A stretch of 64,000 nucleotides of DNA from Paragorgia papillata. Lineage: Eukaryota; Cnidaria; Anthozoa; Scleralcyonacea; Coralliidae. Location of the stretch: assembly GCA_035771165.1 (NCBI GenBank), contig JAWNZC010000351.1, forward strand, positions 7,943,501 to 8,007,500, written 5' to 3'. The notes beneath the pieces were generated by a model. The model saw only the letters and a list, made by a program, of their open reading frames with translations, did not search any database and was not told the origin of the DNA. Every line of letters starts with the position of its first letter. The stretch's first letter is position 1. Both the position numbers and the translations under genes were made by a program. This document shows positions 42,254 to 54,062 of the stretch, piece after piece.

Positions 42254-43308
42254 CATTACCAGAAATTTGGGACAAGATGGCGTCGCGCGGGCGCATATAG
42301 GCCATTAAACATGACGGCCAAATCGTATAAGGAATAATACAGTAAAATCGTAAATTTTAAAATTTATCCTACTAGGGACATAGACTTCTCGGTTGCGGAG
42401 CTCGATTCCTGTTAAGAGTTAAGTAAGGAAACGTTATAACAAAAAATGTTCGCTTACCGAAATACACAGCCGGTTCCCAACATCGATTTATTTACGCTGC
42501 TTATTTGACTCATTCTGTTATGTAATAGTAATCCTGCTAAACATGCGATACAAATCTGCCAAATACACCACTTTCCTTGCGAACGATGCAAAGTGCGGAG
42601 CTTGCTAAGTATTTAGCAATGTTCGAACTGCTAATATAACTCGTAAATATCTCCGTATCTAACAACATTGCGGTTCCCAAAGCCTTTAAACTTTCTTGGT
42701 TTTACAGTGTGTTTGAGCAATACACCAAATCGTAGTTTTATTTAGGCCCACATGCAAATTAGTTTCCTTTTCAATTTGGGCCCCTATGCAAATTACATCG
42801 TGTCTATTAAAGCATAACGGGAAGATAACATAGGCTGGGACTATTTTTTCATGTTTTGAGTTCATTATTTTTAGACACTACGTTTAGGATTATTGTCAAG
42901 GATAATTGAGAAGCAAATTTTATCCTTATAGAATACCTAAGCATTAAAAGGTTTCTGAAATCAGAAATGTTACGTTTACTGCGGCTGCTTCAGCCTCATG
43001 TTATAAACGAACTACGTTTTATCCCGACTCAGATTGTATGCACAGTCGAAACTCCGATTTCGTCTATCAGCAGGAGGCCGTTATGTCTAAACGTGGAGTT
43101 GAGCTGCGAGAAGGACAAACGACGAAGCCATGGAGGTCTCTTCTCTTTCGAGCTGCCTGCAGCCATGTTTGTTTACTTTGAAAGCAGAGGCGATCTTTGT
43201 TCTTAGCAGCCGTTTGCATTTTCGCAAAATATTTACTGTATATTATTATCATGGGAGTAACCACTGGCTACGAACGTGGCCGTAAAATGTCCCAAATTTC
43301 TGGTAATG
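42254..43308. mobile_element. 1.05-kb non-autonomous DNA element with 21-bp TIRs
   Basis: CATTACCAGAAATTTGGGAC at the left is exactly matched inverted at the right (GTCCCAAATTTCTGGTAATG). I could not find a matching target duplication. A 79-residue frame at 42967-43206 near the right end has some coding texture but no recognisable domain. Superfamily unassigned. Confidence 0.65.
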
Positions 43309-43771
43309 TTACAATCGCACCACGGATCGCACACGCCGTTTATAGTTGTGTTGATATTTAATACCTGAAGAGACTCGACATATGAACGCTGTGTACAATT
43401 ACATGTGTGGAAATACGTTAATAAATACAGGCAATCGTGTTTTGTTATTGCAAATTGTGTTTTCTATCGGAGAATTGGATTGTGTTCTGACTTTTGTCTG
43501 TGACCAATGTGTTTAATAGATTTTAGATCTTAGCACTGCATGTGACAACCTGCGCATTCACTTGCAGCGTTTCAAATCTAATTATCACACATCAAATTTT
43601 GGCGCGAAAATTTATGAAGTCATTTTCCGGTTTTATCACCTTCGCCCGATGCCCAAAGTGTAAGTTGCTTCATGTTTCAACGTTAACAGCGTTATGTCTG
43701 TTAAGACACAATATGAAACATGACAGATAGAAACTCAGAGAATACTGCAACGAAGACTGTAACGCGTTTAG

Positions 43772-44222
43772 CATTATCTGCATGGTAGAGCAAGTGAAAC
43801 AATATGTATTCTGTGTGGTAGTAAAGCCGTTAAAGCTGATTTCAGAAGAAAGATTTTCTCACCCAGCTTTAAGAAAACAACCGCTTGCGTCAAATATTTG
43901 GAACATGATATTAGCAACGAGGTTTCCCGATCAACAAATATAATCTGTAGACACTACGCTGAAAAAAATGCCAATTTGGTAAAGAAAGTAAGTGAAGTTC
44001 GAAGAAAGTTCAACGAGACCAAGGAGAAGATATTTGCCGAAAAAGAATCGTTAGAGTCAAATAAACGCATGTAAGGGCTCTGGACCTAGTGAGAAAACAA
44101 AGACAAGACTGTCGCGGTGTGAAACTCCAGGTAGTCGAGAACTTTTTCCAGACCAAACAGCAGAAGAAAGTACTATTCCCCGGCACACATTGCATGTCCA
44201 TAATTTCATCGTATCCGAGTAA
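43772..44222 (+). pseudogene. Cysteine-rich zinc-finger-like ORF (frameshifted)
   Basis: After an acceptor CGCGTTTAG at 43771 the frame encodes ETICILCGSKAVKADFRRKI, then FSPSFKKTTACVKYL, SRSTNIICRHYAEKNA and a charged helix VRRKFNETKEKIFAEK, to a stop at 44074. One base out of frame the protein-like signal continues (GSGPSEKTKTRLSRCETPG... to a stop at 44222). The CxxC ... CxxH layout followed by a helix resembles ZAD/treble-clef zinc fingers that are widespread in uncharacterised, often transposon-linked, cnidarian proteins. That family link is an inference. An upstream exon could lie within 43540-43730 (CPKCKLLHVSTLTALCLL). Confidence 0.4.
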
Positions 44223-44439
44223 GCGCAATCCATATCTAATACCATCTTTAAACGAATTCATCTAAAAAAATTCGTGACACTCACTGACAAGGAGTACCGA
44301 AGCCGAAGACCTCAAGCAACGAAATAAGTCACTTTTTGCGTAGGCAGTGTTGAAACAGCAATGGCAAAATATAGTAAGGTTAGATACACTGCCGAAACAG
44401 AGATCGAACGTAGTAGTCTAACGTTTCGAGCGAAGGCGT

Positions 44440-44735
44440 TCCAGACTTGTTAAAACAATCTGTAACGAGCTTGTTGGAACAGCTTGTAACAATTTTGACG
44501 ACTTCAACAGACTTGTTACAAGTTGTTCCAACAAGTCTGATATGGCTTGTTGACAACAAGCCTGATCCTGGCTGTTCCAACAACCTGTTACCGCTCTGCA
44601 GCTCAACAACTTGCTACAAGGTTGTTGTCAACAAGCTTGCTACAGCGTGATAAGCGAACAGCATTGTTACAACTTGTTCCCAGGCTTGTTACAAGCTTGT
44701 TCCGCCAACATCTTGTTGACAAGCTGTGAGATTTT
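44440..44735. repeat. TTGTTACAA-rich repeat element
   Basis: Built from degenerate short modules such as CTTGTTACAAGTTGTTCCAA and AACAAGCTTGCTACA on both strands, so it can fold extensively. The right end carries TGAGATTTTTACGTGTGTAG, shared inverted with 4427-4490, and a related body is at 47425-47705. Many overlapping open frames here are artefacts. Confidence 0.75.
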
Positions 44736-47424
44736 TACGTGTGTAGTAATGGGGATAGTCATAGCCATTAGGGGTAATCGTAGAGAACGTGGTCCTTCGC
44801 GGTCACGTTTCTCTCTGACGAAGGGAGATTGCTGTGACAACTTGTGGCAGACTTGTCACAACAAGAAATATTCAGCCTTCACAACAACTTAAAAATAGCA
44901 CGTATAAACCGGTTTGAACCAGTCGATTAAATCATGGATGACGTGGATTATGAAGAGAAAATTTGAACAACGGCTTTTTGCTGGCGCGTCAAAATATAGC
45001 AGAGAAATCACACGGCATAAACAGATTACAGGTCTTCTGAAGCGCTAAAACCTCATTCTCGTTTTGGATTTCTGTTTGGAGAAAATTTTTCAGTGGTTGC
45101 AAATGATATCAAGCATAAATGAAATGAGAAAACAACAAGACGACTTTGCTGGACGTTCATCGACAGCAAACCAGAAAGACAGAATATTATTATATATATA
45201 CACCAAGATCCTTGTCAACGTTATCAAAGAGGTTAGTTTTTAAGAAGACAGTTTTCGTTAGTGTTTTATTATTTTCTTTTTCAAACTTGGCATGCTTTTT
45301 AGCAGAGTTTGTTTTATAGATCTCGCCTGTTAAATTGTTTTATCAGGGCTATAATTAAACACGAACTGCGAGTTTATTGCACTGCTTCAAAAACAAACCA
45401 TTTTGTACTTATTGACGTAAACTAGAAATACATGAACGCAACAACCCCTCGCCCGCTTTTACATGCTTTTTTGAAACACCCCCACCCACCCACCCCCTGA
45501 TTAAATTAAGCACCCCTGATATACAGCCAATATAGAAACAAACAGATATAAAAATAAAATGATATTAAATCCTTGGGATAATTATAGAATTTATGGATAG
45601 GATGACAAAACTGATTTAAATCATTTAATGAAAGTTGAACATATCAAAGCAAATTTTAGATTTCATTGTTCAATTCTGGTTGTAAAAATTATATTGTTTT
45701 TAGGAGGTTTCAAAAGGGATTATTTTTAGCCAGCTTTAATGGATTCCCTACATGCATACATGTTTTGCAAAGGCAGAATTAATTAAAGTCAACAGCTCAA
45801 AAATTACATTTATAATAGAGTCCGAGATAAAAAACAATTCAGTAGAATCGGATCCTAGAAAGAAGTATTAAACAGACAAAGTTTCAGTCGAAAATTTGGA
45901 AATACAACCAAACAAATCCCCAAAGCCCATGAGTATTTTATGATAATATAAAGTGCATGCAATGCCAATGAAAAACATCACGTCTACATAAGCTTATAAC
46001 GGTAGTGTTTTAAGTTAGCTTTAGTTAAGCTGATTTATGGTTTGGACGAGCAAAGGGAAAGCACAAAAACGTGAAGCTGTATATTGTTTAGGTTAAGCGA
46101 AAACTTGAAAACAACAAGAATCCTACCGTTATTAACTGTAAAACACGGAGTGACTACAAACACTGGAATTCAGATCGAGTTTTGGTTTACCACAATACGG
46201 CGTTTGGTTTCTTGGTTTCTCTTCAAGATATATTAAACGGGTTGTTTGTATCCTTCTTTTCTTCGTCCTTCTTTTCTTCGTGCTCCATTTCGTTTCGTTT
46301 AAATAAACGAAAGCAAAATACTATTTGTTTGAGAGTTTATACTTTATAGTTTTCTTCGTCGCTATAGTCACCAGTATCCAACAATTCTTACCGCGTGACA
46401 CCCTACCAAGGACTAAATATATAAATATTCAAATCACTCAAAATCCCCTCCTTGCTTTTTCTACACGCGTATAAAATGACTCCACGCGTGTCGAGATTAG
46501 AACCCTCGGCTCGGGCGGGACAACTTAACATTTTGAAGATTGACCTTGTGTGAGCCGATAAAATCCAGTCGAGAAATTTATCGAAAACGGTAAACGTGTC
46601 TCTATACGGCACATATAAAGAAAGACATCATTAATTTAAATGATTTTTAAAGCCATATATGTCGCCATCACGTCATGCATGTATTCGTTTTGTTGTTTAG
46701 CTATTAAAATGAACATGCATAATAATGTATTAGAAGTGGAAAGTTGGGTTACTTATGAGTCATGGCTTTAAATTTAACTATAAAAACACCTTGACAATAA
46801 TAAGTAAACTCTTTCATGTATGTTGCTTGCCCGAGACTCGACGAGTAAAATCATCTGGCGTGAAAGTTAACGGCTTATCCCACAACAGCAATGCGTCGAT
46901 TGAAATTCAAAGTTATTTTTTGTTGAACACCCTGTCACCGTTTTAGTATGAAGAATGTTTTAAACGGTTTGACTTGTTTGTATGATTTACATAATGTACT
47001 GTTTCATAACTATAATGAGTCTTTATATGTTCTTAGATGTTTTCTGACTAAAATTATTACGTGAAGGTGACAGTTTGTCTGAAGAACATGAAAATATTAA
47101 AACTTTAGGAATTTTCCGTTATATAAATTGATTTTGCATGGGATAGCTTGTTGTTTCTTACTATTATATCTAAACATTATCTGCCCCTGGCAGTCTATAA
47201 CTGAAGACTTTTATAAGGCTATACTTATCTCAAGGCTAAATTCAAACGTATTTCGAGTAATTTTATTTGATCAAAATGTTTTAGCTTTCCTTTTTGTGAT
47301 TATCTTTGTCTGATTAAATAAATGTTTACATTATATTTTTTCGTTGTGAAAGTTTTGTATTAAATCAGCGGCCACACTGAACAAAAAGCAAGCGGGAATT
47401 AAAATAATAAAACGCGTTTGTGAC
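44736..47424. other. Gene-free AT-rich stretch
   Basis: Contains a short piece at 46480-46520 shared with 35580-35640, and the GTCTGGCG-type motif near 46850 (AAAATCATCTGGCGTGAAAG). I see no supportable exon across 2.7 kb. Confidence 0.5.
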
Positions 47425-47705
47425 AACATTGTTGAAACAGCTTGTTACGGCTCAAATTCAACAAGCTTGCTTCAACTTTGTTGACACAGACTTGTTACGC
47501 GATGTTCAGACAGGCTTGTTACGGCTTGATTCAACAAGCTTGCACCAAATTGTTGGCTTGCTGTTACAAGCTTGTTGTCAACAACGTTGTTACGACCTTG
47601 TTCCAACAAGCTTGTTACAAGGCTGCCAACAACTTGTTATCGGCTTGTCACAACAACTGGGAAAAGCAGTGCGAACACAACTTGATCTCGGCTTGTTTTG
47701 TAACA
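47425..47705. repeat. Second TTGTTACAA-rich repeat element
   Basis: Same modular composition as 44440-44735 (AACAAGCTTGTTACAAGGCT, CAGGCTTGTTACGGCTTGAT). It is followed by GTTTTTACGCGTGCAC, a variant of the same terminal motif. Confidence 0.72.
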
Positions 47706-47795
47706 AGTCTGCTTTGTGCGTTTTTACGCGTGCACCCTCGAAACAGTCCTATACGTATTATACACGCGCGCCTCTAGCTGCAACCTGGTAACCAA

Positions 47796-48195
47796 TGACG
47801 CAACACTTAACCCTGCAATTACATACGTACGCCCTCGTTACGCATCCGAAGATAGCCTGGTACCCTGGCCCAATTTCAAAAGAAATATGGGCCAGGTACT
47901 AATTTCATTCTCGCGTCATCAGGGCTAAATCCACTTATGACGATTGCAGTTTTACTCATAGCCACTAAAAACGCGCGAAATTTTAACCAATAGGAAAGCA
48001 GAAGTCTTTAGTGGTTACCTGGCCCATATTCTTTGATTGGGCCAGGGTACCAGGCTAATCCGAAGACTGAGGAGCACAAATTATTTTCTTGGCTACGCTA
48101 TATAACTTACGACGAGAACAACTCTACCATCCAAACTGCCCAACCCGTGATGCTGAGACGCGTTGGATTTAATAAGAAAGCAAGCAACAAGTTCG
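47796..48195 (+). pseudogene. Possible exon split by a MITE
   Basis: If the MITE and one TSD copy are set aside, a single frame runs from ATG 47796 across the empty site, through KTEEHKLFSWLRYITYD and PVMLRRVGFNKKASNKF, to a good donor (TTCG|GTAAGC at 48195). The part right of the MITE has coding texture. I do not recognise the protein, and the frame crossing the site may be chance. Confidence 0.22.
47853..48057. mobile_element. MITE with 9-bp TSD (Mutator-like), copy 2
   Basis: A 205-bp element with the same TAGCCTGGTACCCTGGCCCA inverted ends as 7534-7742 and the same interior (AAATCCACTTATGACGATTG). The flanks ATCCGAAGA (47844-47852 and 48058-48066) are exact. Two copies with different exact 9-mers fix the element ends and TSD length. 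Confidence 0.88.
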
Positions 48196-49705
48196 GTAAG
48201 CACTCACTTTATCTCTATTATGGTTATAACGTTATTATTCTTGTCTAACTATTTACTTAATCACAACGTCTCCCAACCCCAAATCTCTGCTGATGAGACC
48301 AATTCAGAAGGTCGAAACGTGCGCCCAGGGTTGTGGCCTAAGATCCTGATTGCACTTTACTTATACGTTACAAATCTTTTATCGTTAATTCTTCTTCTGT
48401 TGTTTTTCACATGATTCTTAAGCATGATATCATCCGCGTCACTTTTTCATACGCAAAATAGCCAGAAGCTAATTGCGCTTATTATTCAAATTCCCTTCTT
48501 ATCTCTCCCTCTTTTTTCAACATTACACAACTAAAACTCCTATGTGGTTCCCATTAACTACACTTTAACTTATAAAAAATTCGATCTCCATGCAACAGAA
48601 TTCGACATTCTTTCACATGCAAGCAGTTCTGTACTGCAATTTCCACATTTCCACATGTTAATTGGGAAAAATATAGCGACTATGAACCCGTGAATCCATC
48701 GACAATATACAAATGACACAAATAATGTAAATACAATTCGACGCAAAACATAAACGATTTGACGGACATTAAAATATTAATACACTTACTAACTGTCTAC
48801 CTCAGCACGTCTACTTGAAGCGAGTTTGTAGCATTTGTATTCTACACTGTATCTTCTCCGAGTCTTCTTTGCTCATTATACCTCTCGATCCCCTCTGCAT
48901 CAGCAATTGGCTCGTCTTGATACGGTACGTTGGACAAACCATTCATCCTCATTTGTGATCGTGTTAGTAGTATAGACATCAGTTTGCTGAAACCCGCTTC
49001 CCCATTCTACGTCACTTCCGCTAACTAGACCCCAGTTTTTTTGTTCCCGCGGCCAACGTCAAAATCGCCAACTTTAACAGCGAAAAAGTCCATGAAGACG
49101 AAATTTTCGCCTGAGAAGATATATTACAAATCTTCTCAGAATGCACCAATAAGTATAAATATGTAAAGTCCCTGAGGATGACATAGGCACTTTAAAAACA
49201 AAGAAAAATCTGAAAGGTGGTCGCGGTTGTTTACGGGAGTGGTCGCTTACGAGAGCTTTTAGTAACAGACTTTAATAGGGAATTTAAACGGAGTTTCGTG
49301 AGGGTGGTCGCAACTAGAGCTGGTCGCTTACGAGAGTGCAGTCGCAAGGAGAGCTTCGACTGTGTCTAAAATCTTATGAGGTTATATCCTAAGAATTGTT
49401 TACTAGGGCCTTTCCCTCGCGTCATCGATATTTAACTATCGTAGCGTAAATCTTGCGGTTTACACCCCAAACCTATAGTAAACAATTCTTACACTTCCTC
49501 AACAATTTAAACACAACCTCGTGGTCATATATATGAATCATGCATGACATGTTGGCCAGTGTTGGTCAATTGGTCACAGGACTCACATCGTCACTGATCG
49601 TCACATGCTAGTCACATGTTGCCTCGCAGATGCAAATAAGCGCTCCTCACTAATTAGTGAACTATGAACTTAGTTGGGATAAATTTCACTATTTTCATAT
49701 GGAAC
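48196..49705. other. Gene-free stretch
   Basis: Includes a GTGGTCGC/GCTTACGAGAG-rich patch at 49210-49350 that looks like a degraded short tandem repeat. No exon is supportable. Confidence 0.45.
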
Positions 49706-49710
49706 AAGTT

Positions 49711-49851
49711 GTAATATACGACGTAAAGCGGACACGTGATAAGGACAGAGGGGGGACGAGAGAGAGAGAAGGGGTCGAAGAGAGAGAGACAGGACAGAAA
49801 AGTTGCTCTATATTATATTTGTTATATTTATCATATTTGTCTGGTTTCTTG
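49711..49851 (+). repeat. 5' LTR, 3'-truncated
   Basis: Begins TGTAATATACGACGTAAAGC, contains a GAGAGA-rich patch, and breaks after CTGGTTTCTTG where the 3' LTR continues. Confidence 0.88.
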
Positions 49852-50531
49852 TAGAGACCATTTTTGACACTTTACCAAACAATGGCGAGGGTGACGATTT
49901 TGCGACAGCATGTGAAAAACTCACCGAATATTTCAGTCCCTCAAGGAACGTAGCTTTCGAAGTTTACAAGTTTCGTCAGACGAAACAACAGGACGGTGAA
50001 ACATTAGACGTATACTATACAAGAATATGTACCTTGGCAGCATCGTGTGAATTTACAGATGTCAACACAGAACTGAAGCAACAAATCATCGAAGGGTGTT
50101 CATCTAACAAGCTAAGGCGCAAAATTCTGATGGAAAAAAATTTAACGTTGGCACAAGTCCTCGACTATGGTAGGGCATTAGCTCGTACAGATAAACAGAC
50201 GAAAGAAATTACACAGAAGTTAGATTTCGAGGAGCAAACCAATCGTGCACGACAAGAAAATTTATATGCGCAGCGAAATCAACAACTGACGTCATCGAAG
50301 TTATGTTTCCGATGTGGGCTCAAGTTTCCTCATAGAGATAACCAGAAATGTCCAGCCACATCCCAAGAGTGTTATAAATGTCACAAACGTGCATGTCATT
50401 TCGCTCGTGTATGCAAAGCGCCAAGTTTTAGTTCGACCAAGTCCTCAAAACACGTTAATTACAGTGGATATATGGGTCAGAGTCAGACATCACAAGTCGC
50501 CGACACTGCGCAGCCTAGGAACATGCAGTGA
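49852..50531 (+). pseudogene. Gypsy gag (N-terminally deleted)
   Basis: A retrotransposon gag/capsid-type region (FDTLPNNGEG, KLTEYFSPSRNVAFEVYKF, LDVYYTRICTLA, QQIIEGCSSNKLRRKIL) is followed by a cysteine-rich nucleocapsid knuckle with CFRCGLKFPH and CYKCHKRACHFARVC. The first part of gag is missing at the deletion junction. The pattern is close to K02A2.6-type Gypsy proteins common in invertebrates. Confidence 0.8.
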
Positions 50532-50874
50532 ATCCTCAAGTGACGAAGAGTATACCTTTGCAGTGAATCGAGAGAACATTCAAGTGAGTAAGTATCCTTA
50601 TTCTATTGTTCATGTCAATGGCGTGCCTATAAAAATGATGGTAGATAGTGGCGCATCAGTTAATATTCTTGGCCTTGGTGAACTTGATCTATTAAGAAAA
50701 CAGAGCAAGAGTCCTATTACCCTCATGAAAGCCCAAACGAAGATTCGAGCTTTTGGTGCTACGAGCCCTATACCTCTCATGGGAAAGATCGAAACCCTAG
50801 TTGAATCTAAGCATGTCATGGCTGTCGCAACGTTTTACATTACAACCCTACATTATGGATCATTATTAAGTTGA
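50532..50874 (+). pseudogene. Gypsy aspartic protease region
   Basis: In a frame shifted from gag: VHVNGVPIKMMVDSGASVNI holds the retropepsin-type D-S-G-A motif, followed by IRAFGATSPIPLMGK. It ends at a TGA (50872-50874). Downstream (50890-51300) a Ser/Thr/Pro-rich linker has four imperfect copies of a ~57-bp unit with ACTTCCCAGATGCCTGA. Confidence 0.75.
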
Positions 50875-51238
50875 AGCACCGCCGAGCAGTTGAAACTAAT
50901 TCAATTTCATCTGAACACGGTTCAGCAGACCCATCCACCATCGAATACAACCACTTCCCAGATGCCTGAAAACAGCCCTAAGTCATCCCGAGCTCCATCA
51001 TCGAGTACAATCACTTCCCAGATGTCTGAAAACAGCCCTAAGTCATCCCAAGCTCCACCATTAAGTACAAGCACTTCCCAGATGCCTGACAACAGCTCTA
51101 AGTTATCTCAAGCACCACCATTAAGTACAACCACTTCCCAGATAGATGAAAATGACCCTGGAACTGGATCATCAAGAGTACCAAACCTTCTTAAAACGTA
51201 TTCAGATGTATTTAACGGTGTTGGTAAATTGAAAGGTT

Positions 51239-52507
51239 TTGAGCAAAAATTACATGTTGATGAAAATATCCCACCAGTGCATGCCCAAACATACCGCTGA
51301 TATCCCTTTCAATTTATGCCCACAGTTAGAGAAATGGCTGCAAGAAGCACAGGATAATGACTTGATTGAACCAGTGGGAAATCAGAGTACAGAGTGGGTT
51401 AGTGGATTGGTTCTTGTCCCCAAACCAAAGAGTCCTGAGGAGATAAGAGTTTGTGGTGACTACATGGACGCGTAAATGAAGCTATCAAAAGGGAGCATCA
51501 TCCTATGCCTACAATTGAAGAACTAACAGAAGATATGGCCCATGCAGCCCATTTTTCTCGTCTAGATCTAAGAAGTGGATATCATCAGATTCTTCTCAAA
51601 GAAGAGTCAGGAAGCATCACAACTTTCACTACACATAAAGGTTTATTTCAATGGAAAAGATTGCCTTTTGGTATAAATTCAGCCAGTGAAGTGTTCCAGA
51701 ATGCCATACAGCAAGTCTTTTAAAAGTGATTTAAAAGGAGTAAGAAACATCGTCGATGACATTATTGTTTGGGGTCAAACCCAGAAAGAACATGATGACA
51801 ACCTGGAAGCTTTGTTCAAGAGGCTTAGGGAAACAGGACTAACAGCCAAGAGAAGTAAGTGCTTTTTAATGCGGACAACTTATGGTTTTATGGCATGGTC
51901 CTTACCAAGAATGGGGTTAGATCGACCAGACAAAGAGAAAGTGGAAGCTATAAAGAACACTAGCTCCTCCACCAACCAATGTAACCCAGCTGCGCAGCTT
52001 TATGGGACTGGTTAATTATTGTTCAAAATTTATACCAAATTTTTCCACCATCACAGCTACCTTAAGACAACTCGATCGAAAGAATATCCCTTGGATGTGG
52101 CAAGAGAAGCACCAGAAAGCTTTTGAAGCAGTAAAAGATCAGATCTCCGAGCAATGCACGTTAGCCTACTATTATGACCCAAGTAAGAGGACAAGTGTAG
52201 TTGTGGATGCCAGTCCTGTTGGGCTAGGTGCAATATTGGTTCAACACAATAAGGACGGCGCATTGAAAGTTATTGCCTTTGCAAGCAGAGCTCTGACGGA
52301 TGTAGAACAGAGATATTGTCAGACAGAGCGAGAAGCTGTGTTTGGGCGTGTGAGAAATTCCATTTATATTTGGTTGGATGCCATTTCACTTTGTACACCG
52401 ACCATCAAGCATTAGAAGTTCTGTATTCATCTAAGTCGAAGCAACCTGCAAGAATCCAAAGATGGGCACTACGATTGCAGCAATATAGTTATACAGTGAA
52501 GTATTGA
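51239..52507 (+). pseudogene. Gypsy reverse transcriptase and RNase H (multiple frameshifts)
   Basis: Ordered RT blocks are spread over three frames: WVSGLVLVPKPKSPEEIRVC, then ARFSRLDLRSGYHQ-like (HFSRLDLRSGYHQ), LFQWKRLPFGINSA and the catalytic IVDDIIVWGQ. RNase H follows (VVVDASPVGLGAIL, FASRALTDVEQRYCQTEREA, LYTDHQALEVLY). Frame changes occur near 51290, 51480, 51720, 52000 and 52330, and a TGA ends the frame at 52507. It cannot make a functional polymerase. Confidence 0.85.
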
Positions 52508-52570
52508 CCCGGCACCGGAAATCCAGCAGATTTTCTCTCAAGAGCTCCAAGTGATGAGAAACCAAAACAG

Positions 52571-53931
52571 ATGATAGCTGAAGAGTACATTAACTTCCTG
52601 GCAGAGCATGCCATACCTAAAGCTGTTACACTGGCTGAGGTGAACGAAGCCACAAAGAAAGATGTGGAGCTGCAAAGTATCATTCAGGCAATCCACTCAG
52701 GAAAATGGAAACAAAAATTTTTAGCACCTTATGCTAAAGTACAGCAAGAAATATCAAAAACAGCAGATGGACTGGTTTTAAGAGGCAATCAGATTATCAT
52801 ACCCAAGAATCTTCACAAAAGAATCATCAACCTTAGCCCATCGAGGACACCTTGGTATTGTCAAGACAAAGCACAATCTACGAACCAAAGTATGGTGGCC
52901 GAAAGTTAACAAAGAAGCAGAGCTACATGTAAAGGAATGTCTGACATGCCAAGTATCAGGAAATCCTGCCCCACCACTTCCATTACAAGTTGTTCCACCT
53001 CCAGAAGAGCCCTGGTCATGCGTCCATGTTGATTTTTATGGTCCAGCACCTACAGGAGAACATCTTCTGGTTATGCTAGATGAAACTACGGGATTCCCTG
53101 AGGTGGAGATACTGCACAAGACAACAGCTTTTCAAACCATACGAACTTTTGATCGTGTCTTTGCCAGACATGGCCTGCATGCCCAAATCAATTAAGAGCG
53201 ACAATGGACCTCCATTTCAATCGAAGGAAGTCAAGGACTACATGGAACATAATGGTATTCATCACCATCGTGTAACACCGCTCTGGCCGCAGGCCAACGG
53301 AAAAGTCGAGAATTTTATGAAGCCCATGGGAAAAGCCATCAGAGCAGCATGGGTGGAGGGTCGAGATTGGCGTAGAGAGCTAGATGTATTCTTACTAAAT
53401 TATCGTACCACATCGCACCTGTCTACTGGTGTGGCACCAGCAGAACTGCTGTACAAAAGGGTGACCCGTTCTACCATTCCATCACTCTGCCAAACACCAA
53501 AGTGTAATTCAACAGAACACATTGTTAAAGAAAAGGTAAAATCATAGAAATACGCAGACCAAAAGAGACATGCTAAAGAGTCGACTATCAACGAAGGAGA
53601 TACAGTTCTAGTAAAGCAACGACTAAAGAACAAGTGCACAACCATGTTCAACCCCCATCCATATAAAGTCATAAAGATTGAACACTCTAGAGTTACAGCA
53701 GAGCGCCATAATCATGTTATTACAAGAAATGCATCTCACTTCAAGAAATGCAACTATCTGAAGAAAAGGAAAGGAGAATCCACATTATCTGGCAGCGAAT
53801 CAGAAGATGATTCTACAGCTCCAACACAGGTGGCGTTGGGTGATCGGGCCGAAAACCAAGATATCCAAGAAGCTCCAAGATATCCAAGAAGAGCCAATCA
53901 GGGAGTACCACCAAACTTTTATGGACGATAA
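52571..53931 (+). pseudogene. Gypsy integrase (frameshifted)
   Basis: Pieces of the zinc-binding N-domain lie around 52830-52970 in broken frame. The catalytic core shows CVHVDFYGP, then IKSDNGPPFQ and ANGKVENF, matching the D,D-35-E triad, and the usual WRRELDVFLLNYRTT. The final part (53644-53931) is charged and ends AN..PPNFYGR-like. Breaks occur around 52860, 53060 and 53545. Confidence 0.82.
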
Positions 53932-54046
53932 GTACTCGTATTGACTAAATATATATAATAATGTTTAATTCATATAAATCATACTGTTAGAAGTTTTGGC
54001 TACAAACAGTAGCTCGATCATGTTTGAGTTCACATTTTGTTTTTGT

Positions 54047-54062
54047 TGGAGAAAAAGGGAGA
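54047..54062 (+). other. Polypurine tract of the Gypsy element
   Basis: GGAGAAAAAGGGAGA lies directly before the 3' LTR and would prime plus-strand DNA synthesis. Confidence 0.75.

Noticed and set aside
43542..43730. C2H2 zinc finger in CPKCKLLHVSTLTALC...
   Set aside because: Spacing from the second Cys to the first His is longer than the C2H2 consensus; kept only as a possible upstream exon of the neighbouring ORF.
44380..44892. Several overlapping ORFs with Cys/Leu/Gln-rich peptides
   Set aside because: All lie in TTGTTACAA modular repeat DNA.
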